DNA from: an uncultured Oscillospiraceae bacterium
GTDB lineage: Bacteria; Bacillota; Clostridia; Oscillospirales; Oscillospiraceae
Length of the DNA stretch: 9,784 nt
Assembly (NCBI GenBank): GCA_900752445.1
Contig: CAADVN010000146.1
Span: 1-9,784 of the forward strand
Direction of reading: 5' to 3'
The first letter of the stretch is position 1. Each line of letters begins with the position of its first letter. This document shows, piece by piece, positions 1 to 5,423 of the stretch. The notes beneath the pieces were generated by a model. The model saw nothing but the letters and a program-made list of their open reading frames with translations. It did not search any database and was not told the DNA's origin. Both the position numbers and the translations under genes were made by a program.

Positions 1-174
1 GGCGGGGTCCGGCTGGAATTCAGGGAGGGCGGCTTCGAGCTCGGCGGGCTGGTGCTCGAGTGCGCCCGGCCGGGGCGGAAGGTGGACTTCTCCTTCGACG
101 CGGCGCTGGAGGACCTGGAGGGCCGGTTCTCGGAGCTCACGGGCTTCAGTCTGGAGGACGCAGATGGGAAATAA
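1..174 (+). CDS. ntpE: V-type ATPase subunit E, C-terminal fragment (5' end outside window)
   Basis: Frame 1 is open from the window edge to TAA at 172-174, giving the last 57 residues of a protein. The stretch LGGLVLECARPGRKVDFSFD, followed by an acidic amphipathic tail, resembles the C-terminal domain of V/A-ATPase subunit E (a GG-hydrophobic strand, then an N/D-x-S/T-F-x-A-x-L helix). Subunit E forms the peripheral stalk with subunit G/H and anchors the A3B3 head against rotation. The gene overlaps the start of ntpA by 11 bases and carries the ntpA ribosome binding site, so the two are co-transcribed and probably translationally coupled. The assignment rests on a short C-terminal match plus operon position. 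In many bacterial operons C and F lie between E and A, so E directly before A is a slightly unusual order. Another stalk subunit is the main alternative. Confidence 0.68.
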   Translation, partial: GGVRLEFREGGFELGGLVLECARPGRKVDFSFDAALEDLEGRFSELTGFSLEDADGK

Positions 175-1930
175 GACGGAATACTATATCCACGGCATAA
201 ACGGCCCGGTCATCAAGGTGCGCGGGGGCAGGAGCCTGCCGCGGATGAGCCTGGTGTACGTGGGCGAGCAGCGGCTCTTCGGCGAGGTCGTGTCCTCGGC
301 GGGCGAGGAGAGCATCGTGCAGATCTACGAGGACTCGGGCGGGCGGCGCGCGGGCGAGCCGGTGTACCCGACGAACGAGCCGATGTCGGTGCGGCTGGGC
401 CCGGGGCTCATAGGGGGCATCTTCGACGGCATAGGCAGGCCGCTGCAGATAATAGAGTCGATGGCGGGCTCGTTCATAGCGAAGGGCATAAATATCGAGA
501 GCCTGGACGAGGGGAAGAAATGGCCCGTCGAGGTGAAGGTCAGGGAGGGCGAGGCCGTCGTGCCCGGGCAGTTTTTCGCCGCCTGCCGCGAGAGCGAGAT
601 GACGGAGCACCGCTCGATGGTACCGCCGGGGCTGTCGGGCCGGGCGGTGGACGTGAAGCCCTCGGGCGAGTACACGGTGACGGAGCCCATCTTCTTTGTC
701 GAGGACGGCAGGGGGCGCAGGACGCCGGTGTGCCTGTCGCAGAAGTGGCCGGTGCGCGAGCCGCGGCCCTTCATGGAGCGCCGGCCCATAGACAGGCCGC
801 TCGTCACGGGGCAGAGGGTCATAGACACGCTGTTCCCCGTGGGCAAGGGCGGCTGCGCGGCCATACCGGGGCCCTTCGGCGCGGGCAAGACCGTCGTGCA
901 GCACCAGCTCGCCAAGTGGTCCGACGCGGATATAATCGTCTACCTCGGCTGCGGCGAGCGCGGCAACGAGATGACCCAGGTGCTCGACGAGTTCAGGGAG
1001 CTGAAGGACCCGAGGAGCGGCAGGCCGCTCATGGAGCGCACCATACTCGTGGCGAACACCTCGAATATGCCCGTGGCGGCGCGCGAGGCGTCCATCTATA
1101 CGGGAATGACGATAGCGGAATACTACCGGGACATGGGCTACCACGTGGCGCTCATGGCGGACTCGACCTCGCGCTGGGCGGAGGCCTTGAGGGAGATCTC
1201 GGGCAGGCTGGAGGAGATGCCGGCGGAGGAGAGCTTCCCGGCGTATTTGCCGAGCCGGCTCGCGGGCTTCTACGAGAGGGCCGGCTTTGTGGAGACGCTC
1301 TCGGGCGAGGAGGGCTCGGTCACGGTCATAGGCGCGGTGTCCCCGCAGGGCGGCGACTTCTCGGAGCCCGTCACCCAGAACACGCAGAGGTTCGTCAAGT
1401 GCTTCTGGGCGCTGGACCGCTCGCTGGCCTACGCGAGGCATTTCCCGTCCATAAACTGGAACAACTCGTATACGGAGTACTTCAACGAGCTCATACCCTG
1501 GTACGCGGAGAATTTCGGCGAGGACTTCACGGAGCTGCGCGGGCGCATCATGGGCCTGCTCAATGAGGAGTCGTCGCTCATGGAGATAGTGAAGCTCATA
1601 GGCTCGGACATACTTCCGGACGACCAGAAGCTCATCATAGAGACGGCGAAGGTGATACGCGAGGGCTTTTTGCAGCAGAACGCCTTCCACGCGACGGACA
1701 CGTATATGAAGCCTGCGGACCAGATGTCGATGCTGCGGGTGATTCTGCGTCTGTACGACGGGGCGCGGGGCCTTGTGGCGGCGAACATACCGCTGCGTGA
1801 GCTCATCGACACGGGCATCTTCACGGTGCTGGAGCGGATGAAGTTCGAGCTGGGCGGCGGGAAGCCGGCCTCGGAGTTCATGGAGCTGGTGGACAAGGCG
1901 GTGGCGTCTGTGCGCCGCGCGAACGCTTAG
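164..1930 (+). CDS. ntpA: V-type ATP synthase/ATPase catalytic subunit A
   Basis: This is the catalytic subunit of the cytoplasmic A3B3 head, which couples ATP hydrolysis or synthesis to H+ or Na+ movement through the membrane rotor. The 588 residues are normal for the family. Visible motifs are an N-terminal beta-barrel (about 1-75), the subunit-A-specific insertion (about 110-190), the P-loop GPFGAGKT at 236-243 with K242, the catalytic glutamate E265 in GCGERGNEM, the Walker B region LMADSTSRW around D333, and PQGGDFSEPV at 394-403. A C-terminal helical domain follows. The ATG at 164 is chosen because GGAGG lies at 153-157, six bases upstream, and the protein begins with the usual short strand before GxINGPV. 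It overlaps subunit E by 11 bases and is followed 11 bases later by ntpB. Whether it pumps H+ or Na+ cannot be told here, because the membrane subunits are outside the window. Confidence 0.98.
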   Translation: MGNKTEYYIHGINGPVIKVRGGRSLPRMSLVYVGEQRLFGEVVSSAGEESIVQIYEDSGGRRAGEPVYPTNEPMSVRLGPGLIGGIFDGIGRPLQIIESMAGSFIAKGINIESLDEGKKWPVEVKVREGEAVVPGQFFAACRESEMTEHRSMVPPGLSGRAVDVKPSGEYTVTEPIFFVEDGRGRRTPVCLSQKWPVREPRPFMERRPIDRPLVTGQRVIDTLFPVGKGGCAAIPGPFGAGKTVVQHQLAKWSDADIIVYLGCGERGNEMTQVLDEFRELKDPRSGRPLMERTILVANTSNMPVAAREASIYTGMTIAEYYRDMGYHVALMADSTSRWAEALREISGRLEEMPAEESFPAYLPSRLAGFYERAGFVETLSGEEGSVTVIGAVSPQGGDFSEPVTQNTQRFVKCFWALDRSLAYARHFPSINWNNSYTEYFNELIPWYAENFGEDFTELRGRIMGLLNEESSLMEIVKLIGSDILPDDQKLIIETAKVIREGFLQQNAFHATDTYMKPADQMSMLRVILRLYDGARGLVAANIPLRELIDTGIFTVLERMKFELGGGKPASEFMELVDKAVASVRRANA

Positions 1931-1941
1931 GGGGTGCCTGG

Positions 1942-3336
1942 ATGCGCATAGAATATACGGGCCTGTCGGAGATAAAGGGCTCGCTGGTGGCGCTGGAGGG
2001 CGTCGCGGGCGCGAGCTACGACGAGCTGGCGGAGATCTACCTGCCCGACGGCAGCAGGCGGCGCGGCAGGGTCATACTGATAGACGGCGACCGGGTCGTG
2101 CTGGAGGCCTTCGAGGGCACGAGCGGCATAGACATGGAGAGCGCGTGCACGCGGTTTCTGGGCAAACCGATGACGATAGCGCTCTCGGGCGAGATCCTGG
2201 GCCGGGTGTTCGACGGCACGGGCAAGCCCATAGACGGGCTGTCGGAGGTGTACGCCGAGGAGCGGCGGGACATAAACGGCGCGGCGATAAACCCGGTGTC
2301 GCGTGAGTACCCGCGCAGCTTCATCCTGACGGGCATCAGCTCGATAGACGCGACCTGCACGCTGATACGCGGGCAGAAGCTGCCCATATTCTCGGGCGCG
2401 GGCATGAGCCACAACGAGCTTGCGGCGCAGATAGTGCGCCAGGCGCGGGTGATAGCGACGGAGGGCGACGACGCGAGGTTCGTGACGGTGTTCTGCGCCA
2501 TGGGCATCAAGAACGACACGGCGGACTATTTCCGGAAGGACTTTGCGGAGTCGGGGGCGCTGGGGCGGACGGTGATGTTTTTGAACATGGCCTCGGACCC
2601 CATCATAGAGCGGGTGCTGACGCCGCGCTGCGCGATGACGGCGGCGGAGTACCTGGCCTTCGAGCTGGGCTACCACGTGCTGGTGGTGATGACGGACATG
2701 ACCTTCTACTGCGAGGCCCTGCGCGAGTTTTCGAGCTCGAAGGGCGAGATACCGTCGAGGAAGGGCTACCCGAGCTACATGTACTCGGATCTGGCGTCGA
2801 TCTACGAGCGGGCGGGGCTCATCCGGGGCAAGCCGGGCAGCGTGACGCTGGTGCCGATATTGACGATGCCGGGCGACGACATTTCGCACCCGATCCCGGA
2901 CCTCACGGGCTATATAACGGAGGGGCAGATCGTGCTCTCGAGGGAGCTGGCGCAGAAGGGCATCTACCCGCCGGTGAGCATACTGCCGAGCCTGTCGCGG
3001 CTCATGAAGGACGGCACGGGCGAGGGCTTCACGCGTGCGGACCACCCGGACCTGTCGAACCAGCTGTTCGCGTCGTACTCGGAGGTCTCGGGCGCGCGGA
3101 GCCTGGCGACGGTCATAGGCGAGGAGGAGCTGTCGGCGAACGACAAGCTGAGCCTGAAGTTCGGCGACGAGCTGGAGCGGCGGTTCATCACGCAGGGCAT
3201 GTACGAGGACAGGAGCATACAGGCGACGCTGGACCTGGGCTGGGAGCTTTTGTCGATACTGCCGCGGGACGCGCTGTCGCGGGTGTCGGACAAGGTACTG
3301 GACGAGCACTATGTGCAGCTGCCGCATAAGCTCTGA
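1942..3336 (+). CDS. ntpB: V-type ATP synthase/ATPase regulatory subunit B
   Basis: This is the non-catalytic nucleotide-site subunit that alternates with A in the A3B3 head. Length (464 aa) is typical. It lacks a working Walker A motif: the equivalent loop reads SGAGMSHNEL at 151-160, as expected for B subunits. Family landmarks are EILGRVFDGTGKPIDG (84-99), FCAMGIKND (184-192), YPSYMYSDLASIYERAG (276-292), the B signature TGYITEGQI (322-330) and PSLSRLMKDG (349-358). R353 of the last motif is the expected arginine finger reaching into the A-subunit site, inferred by family comparison. The start at 1942 has a G-rich GGGGTG just upstream and lies 11 bases after the ntpA stop. Isoleucine is coded 22 times by ATA, 12 by ATC and once by ATT, which is odd for such GC-rich DNA. 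Confidence 0.98.
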   Translation: MRIEYTGLSEIKGSLVALEGVAGASYDELAEIYLPDGSRRRGRVILIDGDRVVLEAFEGTSGIDMESACTRFLGKPMTIALSGEILGRVFDGTGKPIDGLSEVYAEERRDINGAAINPVSREYPRSFILTGISSIDATCTLIRGQKLPIFSGAGMSHNELAAQIVRQARVIATEGDDARFVTVFCAMGIKNDTADYFRKDFAESGALGRTVMFLNMASDPIIERVLTPRCAMTAAEYLAFELGYHVLVVMTDMTFYCEALREFSSSKGEIPSRKGYPSYMYSDLASIYERAGLIRGKPGSVTLVPILTMPGDDISHPIPDLTGYITEGQIVLSRELAQKGIYPPVSILPSLSRLMKDGTGEGFTRADHPDLSNQLFASYSEVSGARSLATVIGEEELSANDKLSLKFGDELERRFITQGMYEDRSIQATLDLGWELLSILPRDALSRVSDKVLDEHYVQLPHKL

Positions 3337-3365
3337 GGCTGAGCGGGCCGCAAGGAGGTGAGGGC

Positions 3366-3992
3366 ATGGCGCAGACGGCGCCGACGAAGGGGAACCTGAA
3401 CGCGGCGAAGCGTTCGCGGGCTCTGGCCGAGACGGGCTATGAGCTGATGGACAGGAAGCGGAACATCCTGATACGCGAGATCATGGGCCTCATGGACGAG
3501 GCTGAGGAGCTGCAGGAGCGGATAGACAGGACGTTTTCGGAGGCCTACGCCTCGATGCGGCTGGCGGAGATCTCGATGGGCGGCTCGGCGTCGAACGCGG
3601 CGGGCGCCGTGCCGGTGGACGACAGCTTCGGGCTGCGCTTCCGGAGCGTCATGGGCGTGGAGCTGCCGCATGTGAGCTCGGAGCCGAAGGAGCCCTCGGG
3701 CCCGCCCTACGGCCTGGCGTTCACGAGCTCGGACCTGGACGACGCCTACTTCAAGTTCGCGGAGGTGAAGGAGCTCATCTGTGAGCTGGCGGAGACGGAG
3801 AACTGCATCTACCGCCTGGCCTACGCCATCAAGAAGGCGCAGAAGCGGGCCAACGCCCTTCAAAACATAGTCATCCCGGGCCTGGACACGGAGATAGCCC
3901 GGATATCGGACGCGCTTGAGGAGAAGGAGCGCGAGGAATTTGTCCGGCTCAAGGTAGTGAAGGGCCGGGGACCTGCGGAGGACGAGGTGTGA
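3366..3992 (+). CDS. ntpD: V-type ATP synthase/ATPase rotor subunit D
   Basis: Subunit D is the central rotor shaft, a long coiled-coil hairpin that turns inside A3B3 and sits on F and the C ring. The 208 residues match the usual size. The N-terminal PTKGNLNAAKRSRALAETGY (6-25) and the C-terminal helix RANALQNIVIPGLDTEIARI (161-180), followed by DALEEKEREEFVRLKVVK, are the paired helices characteristic of the family. The middle (about 70-125) is a less regular Gly/Ser/Pro-containing loop. A perfect extended Shine-Dalgarno AAGGAGGTGA at 3352-3361 lies four bases before the ATG, stronger than for the other subunits. It is the last gene of the operon here: no ntpG or other ATPase gene follows, and an opposite-strand gene ends four bases beyond its stop codon. 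Confidence 0.96.
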   Translation: MAQTAPTKGNLNAAKRSRALAETGYELMDRKRNILIREIMGLMDEAEELQERIDRTFSEAYASMRLAEISMGGSASNAAGAVPVDDSFGLRFRSVMGVELPHVSSEPKEPSGPPYGLAFTSSDLDDAYFKFAEVKELICELAETENCIYRLAYAIKKAQKRANALQNIVIPGLDTEIARISDALEEKEREEFVRLKVVKGRGPAEDEV

Positions 3993-3996
3993 GGCA

Positions 3997-4698
3997 TTAC
4001 CCATACCCGTCCTCCTCGCCGTATGGGGCAGACATGCCCCCGAAGACCCTCTCAAGCCCCCGCTTGGAGGAAGGACAGGAAGGATGGGAAGGCCGGAAGG
4101 CGTTCCCCTTGCCGTAGCCGCTGCCCACTATCTGGCGCAGCAGGCTCTCGCGGTCGTAGGTGTAGGCGGGGTTTTGCACATTTTCCACAGGTTTTTCAAC
4201 AGGTATGGCCCCGTTTTCTGCGTCCTTTCCGGTCGCTGTTGAAAACTCTGTTGAAACTGTTGAAAACTTTCCGCCCTCTGCGCCGCCCTCGCCGCGTGAA
4301 GCTGAGGCTGGAGCTGAAGCTGGAGTTGAAGCTGAAGTTGAGGCTGAAGTTGAAGATGGAGTTGTAGTTGAGTTTGTAGTTGGGGTTGTAGTTGTAGTTG
4401 AGTTGGCATCCGTTTCTATGCCGTCGCATGCGTTCGCATCCCAGCGCTTGCGGCTGTTAGCCCTGGCACGCTCGCACTTGGCCCTGTAGCGGCTGCGGTC
4501 CGCGTCTATCCGGGGCGCGACGAGGGTCCAGAGCATCCTGAGCGCGGACCCGTCCAGCTCGGGCTCGGCCTCGTCCTCGCCGTAGCTGAGTATGGCGTCG
4601 AGAAGCTCGCCCTTCTCCTCGCGGCTCAGGTATGCTATGGCCGGGCGCAGGTCGTAGTAGAGCATGACCCCGGGCGTGCTGTTTGATGAAGAAGACAT
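3997..4698 (-). CDS. DUF6291-type protein resembling a replisome-organizer N-terminal half
   Basis: This 233-residue protein has two parts. Residues about 13-86 (from LYYDLRPAIAYLSREEKGEL through the YRAKCERARANSRKRW helix) look like the DUF6291 domain, seen in Clostridia and their phages beside DnaD-like replication proteins. Its biochemical role is not established as far as I know. Residues 99-136 are a Thr/Ser/Ala/Pro low-complexity linker encoded by a hexanucleotide repeat, followed by FST/VST and PVEKPVEN segments encoded by inverted 9-mers. The C-terminus (about 180-233) is Gly/Ser-rich with no recognised domain and no clear DnaD or winged-helix unit. The ATG at 4698 is chosen because AAGGAGG (4706-4712) lies seven bases upstream. 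A longer reading to 4782 is rejected because it would run through the promoter and lacks a ribosome site. It has its own promoter, and its stop lies four bases from the ntpD stop. It looks like an accessory gene inserted after a core operon. Confidence 0.75.
   Translation of the reverse strand: MSSSSNSTPGVMLYYDLRPAIAYLSREEKGELLDAILSYGEDEAEPELDGSALRMLWTLVAPRIDADRSRYRAKCERARANSRKRWDANACDGIETDANSTTTTTPTTNSTTTPSSTSASTSASTPASAPASASRGEGGAEGGKFSTVSTEFSTATGKDAENGAIPVEKPVENVQNPAYTYDRESLLRQIVGSGYGKGNAFRPSHPSCPSSKRGLERVFGGMSAPYGEEDGYG
4000..4066. other. Cluster of inverted repeats at a convergent gene junction
   Basis: Just past the ntpD stop, inside the 3' end of the opposing gene, are three inverted repeats: CCCATAC (4000-4006) with GTATGGG (4021-4027), GGGGCA (4025-4030) with TGCCCC (4035-4040) around a GACA loop, and CAAGC (4053-4057) with GCTTG (4062-4066). 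The first two share bases 4025-4027 and cannot form together. No T-run follows on the + strand, so this is not a standard intrinsic terminator. It may slow polymerase or shape the 3' end of the ATPase mRNA where the two transcripts collide. The pairing is visible; the role is inference. Confidence 0.35.
4171..4267. repeat. Mirror-symmetric array of six DnaA-box-like 9-mers inside a coding region
   Basis: Six 9-mers of the form TTTTNNACA or near it lie here. On the + strand they are TTTTGCACA (4172-4180), TTTTCCACA (4181-4189) and TTTTCAACA (4193-4201). On the - strand they are TTTTCAACA (4237-4245), GTTTCAACA (4249-4257) and TTTTCAACA (4258-4266). Start spacings are 9 and 12, then 12 and 9, so every pair is centred on 4219. 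The first two match the known DnaA-box pattern TTWTNCACA exactly; the others miss it by one or two bases. Overall the arms 4171-4202 and 4236-4267 pair at 26 of 32 positions. The 100 bases at 4171-4270 are 57% A+T, against 29% for 4501-4600. The repeats fall in the linker of the DUF6291 gene. A DNA-binding or origin role is inference. Confidence 0.7.
4297..4404. repeat. Degenerate hexanucleotide tandem repeat, 18 units
   Basis: Eighteen consecutive 6-base units follow the pattern TGRAGY / TGTAGT on the + strand, for example TGAAGC, TGGAGT, TGTAGT and TGAGTT, and end where TGAGTT meets GGCATC. The left half is richer in TGAAGY and the right half in TGTAGT, so it looks like an old repeat with drifted sub-blocks. 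On the - strand it encodes the Thr/Ser/Ala/Pro linker (about residues 99-134) of the DUF6291 protein. The unit length is a multiple of three, so gain or loss of units would change linker length without a frameshift. Confidence 0.85.
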
Positions 4699-4704
4699 GA
4701 GTAT

Positions 4705-4718
4705 CCCTCCTTGGAGGG
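4705..4718 (-). promoter_or_regulatory. Shine-Dalgarno embedded in a perfect 14-base palindrome
   Basis: On the - strand CCCTCCAAGGAGGG is a perfect palindrome whose right half contains the ribosome binding site AAGGAGG of the DUF6291 gene, seven bases before its ATG. In mRNA the site could fold back on the CCTCC just upstream as a short hairpin, or pair between two transcripts. In DNA it could be a dimeric protein site just downstream of the promoter. The palindrome is plain; any control role is inferred. Confidence 0.5.
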
Positions 4719-4720
4719 GG

Positions 4721-4748
4721 AATATAGCGTTTTTCACGCAAAGCGCAA
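4721..4748 (-). promoter_or_regulatory. Sigma-A-type promoter of the DUF6291 gene
   Basis: Read on the - strand, TTGCGC (4743-4748) and TATATT (4721-4726) are separated by 16 bases. The -10 box lies 22 bases upstream of the start codon, leaving a very short leader that holds the ribosome binding site. The spacer carries the inverted repeat GCGT-GAAAA-ACGC (4727-4739) abutting the -10 box, which could be an operator. The -35 box matches the consensus at 4 of 6 positions and the -10 at 5 of 6. Confidence 0.6.
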
Positions 4749-4768
4749 GACCTGCGAAAATCGGCCCT

Positions 4769-4783
4769 TGTGCAACATGCACA
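4769..4783. promoter_or_regulatory. Operator-like palindrome upstream of the DUF6291 promoter
   Basis: TGTGCA-ACA-TGCACA is a perfect inverted repeat of two 6-base half-sites around 3 bases. It lies 20 bases upstream of the -35 box of the DUF6291 promoter and 6 bases from the T-run of the terminator of the preceding gene. Size and symmetry fit a dimeric transcription-factor site. No regulator gene is visible in the window, so the binding protein is unknown. Confidence 0.4.
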
Positions 4784-4789
4784 TGGCAT

Positions 4790-4829
4790 AAAAAGTTCGC
4801 GCCCCCGGCTTTTTTGGGCCGAAGGCGCG
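4790..4829 (-). terminator. Intrinsic terminator after the prolyl-tRNA deacylase gene
   Basis: On the - strand a GC-rich stem pairs CGCGCC (4824-4829) with GGCGCG (4798-4803). Inside it a second stem pairs CGGC (4818-4821) with GCCG (4806-4809) around an A-rich loop. A run of five T follows at 4794-4790. It begins 15 bases after the stop codon of the deacylase gene, the expected place for Rho-independent termination. On the + strand the same stem is followed by TATTTTTG, so it may act weakly in both directions. Confidence 0.8.
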
Positions 4830-4844
4830 TATTTTTGCGCTTAT

Positions 4845-5393
4845 TTATTCGCCTATGAGCTTCACCACGGTCATATCATGCCCTGTGGCCGGCAGAAATT
4901 TCTCCACGAGCTCGCGCGTCAAAAGCTTCAAACTCGAGGTATTTATGCAGGGGTGGCAGCCGAAGTATTCCTCGCGCAGCACGTCCTCGTCCACGAGCAG
5001 GCGCACGCGGTGCCCCGGGTCGTTTATGAGGCCCATGACCGAAGCCGAGCCCGGCGTCGTGCCGAGGAGCTCCTCCATCTCCTCAGCCGAGCCGAAGGAC
5101 AGGCGCGAGGAGTTTATCTGCGAGGAGAGCTCCTTCGTCTTGAAGGGCTTGTCCCCGGGCATGAGCAGCAGGTAGAAGCTCGTGCGCTGCCTGTTGCACA
5201 AAAAGAGGTTCTTGCAGATGAGGACGCCCAGCACGGCGTCCACGCGCTCGCAGGCCTCCATGTTCCCGGCGGGCATGTCCGGGTGGTCGGTGCGCCAGTA
5301 GCGCATGCCCAGGCTGTCCAGAAAGTCGTAGGTGCGGATCTCCCGCTCAGTGCGGCCCGTCGTGTCCAGGGGCCGGCCCTCGTATAGCTCCAT
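4845..5393 (-). CDS. YbaK/ProX-family prolyl-tRNA deacylase (trans-editing)
   Basis: This predicted free-standing editing enzyme would hydrolyse mischarged tRNA-Pro (typically Ala-tRNA-Pro) after prolyl-tRNA synthetase errors, acting in the cytoplasm. The 182 residues cover one YbaK/aminoacyl-tRNA-deacylase domain, slightly longer than the usual 160-170. Supporting motifs are VLICKNLFLCNRQ with the conserved lysine K61, DKPFKTKELS (81-90), SRLSFGSAEEMEELLGTTPG with the GxxP loop (111-114), GLINDPGHRVRLLVDEDVL (121-139) and GCHPCINTSSL with H147. The ATG at 5393 has AAGGAGA (5403-5409) nine bases upstream. It begins 30 bases after the CDF gene stop on the same strand and ends before a terminator, so it is probably the last gene of that transcript. 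Substrate specificity among ProX, YbaK and ProXp-ala types cannot be fixed by eye. Confidence 0.9.
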   Translation of the reverse strand: MELYEGRPLDTTGRTEREIRTYDFLDSLGMRYWRTDHPDMPAGNMEACERVDAVLGVLICKNLFLCNRQRTSFYLLLMPGDKPFKTKELSSQINSSRLSFGSAEEMEELLGTTPGSASVMGLINDPGHRVRLLVDEDVLREEYFGCHPCINTSSLKLLTRELVEKFLPATGHDMTVVKLIGE

Positions 5394-5423
5394 GTGTAAG
5401 CATCTCCTTGTAGTGACGCCGGC

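Noticed and set aside
146..1690. Long open frame on the minus strand opposite ntpA
   Set aside because: It is an antisense shadow of GC-rich codons. The product is Arg/His/Leu-rich with no motif, while ntpA on the other strand is certain.
1927..3327. Long minus-strand open frame opposite ntpB
   Set aside because: Same shadow effect: a low-complexity basic product and no ribosome site, opposite a fully supported gene.
4068..4100. Purine-rich GGAAGG-containing stretch as a regulatory repeat
   Set aside because: Spacing is irregular and it is explained by Ser/Pro codons in the DUF6291 C-terminus.
4297..4404. CRISPR array
   Set aside because: The 6-base units are contiguous, with no spacers, and lie inside a coding frame.
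4020..4489. Plus-strand open frames over the DUF6291 linker
   Set aside because: They are Lys/Leu- or Glu/Val-repetitive products of the hexamer repeat read in the wrong strand, without ribosome sites.
4699..4782. N-terminal extension of the DUF6291 protein
   Set aside because: It would be translated through the promoter and ribosome site. The ATG at 4698 has a strong correctly spaced Shine-Dalgarno.
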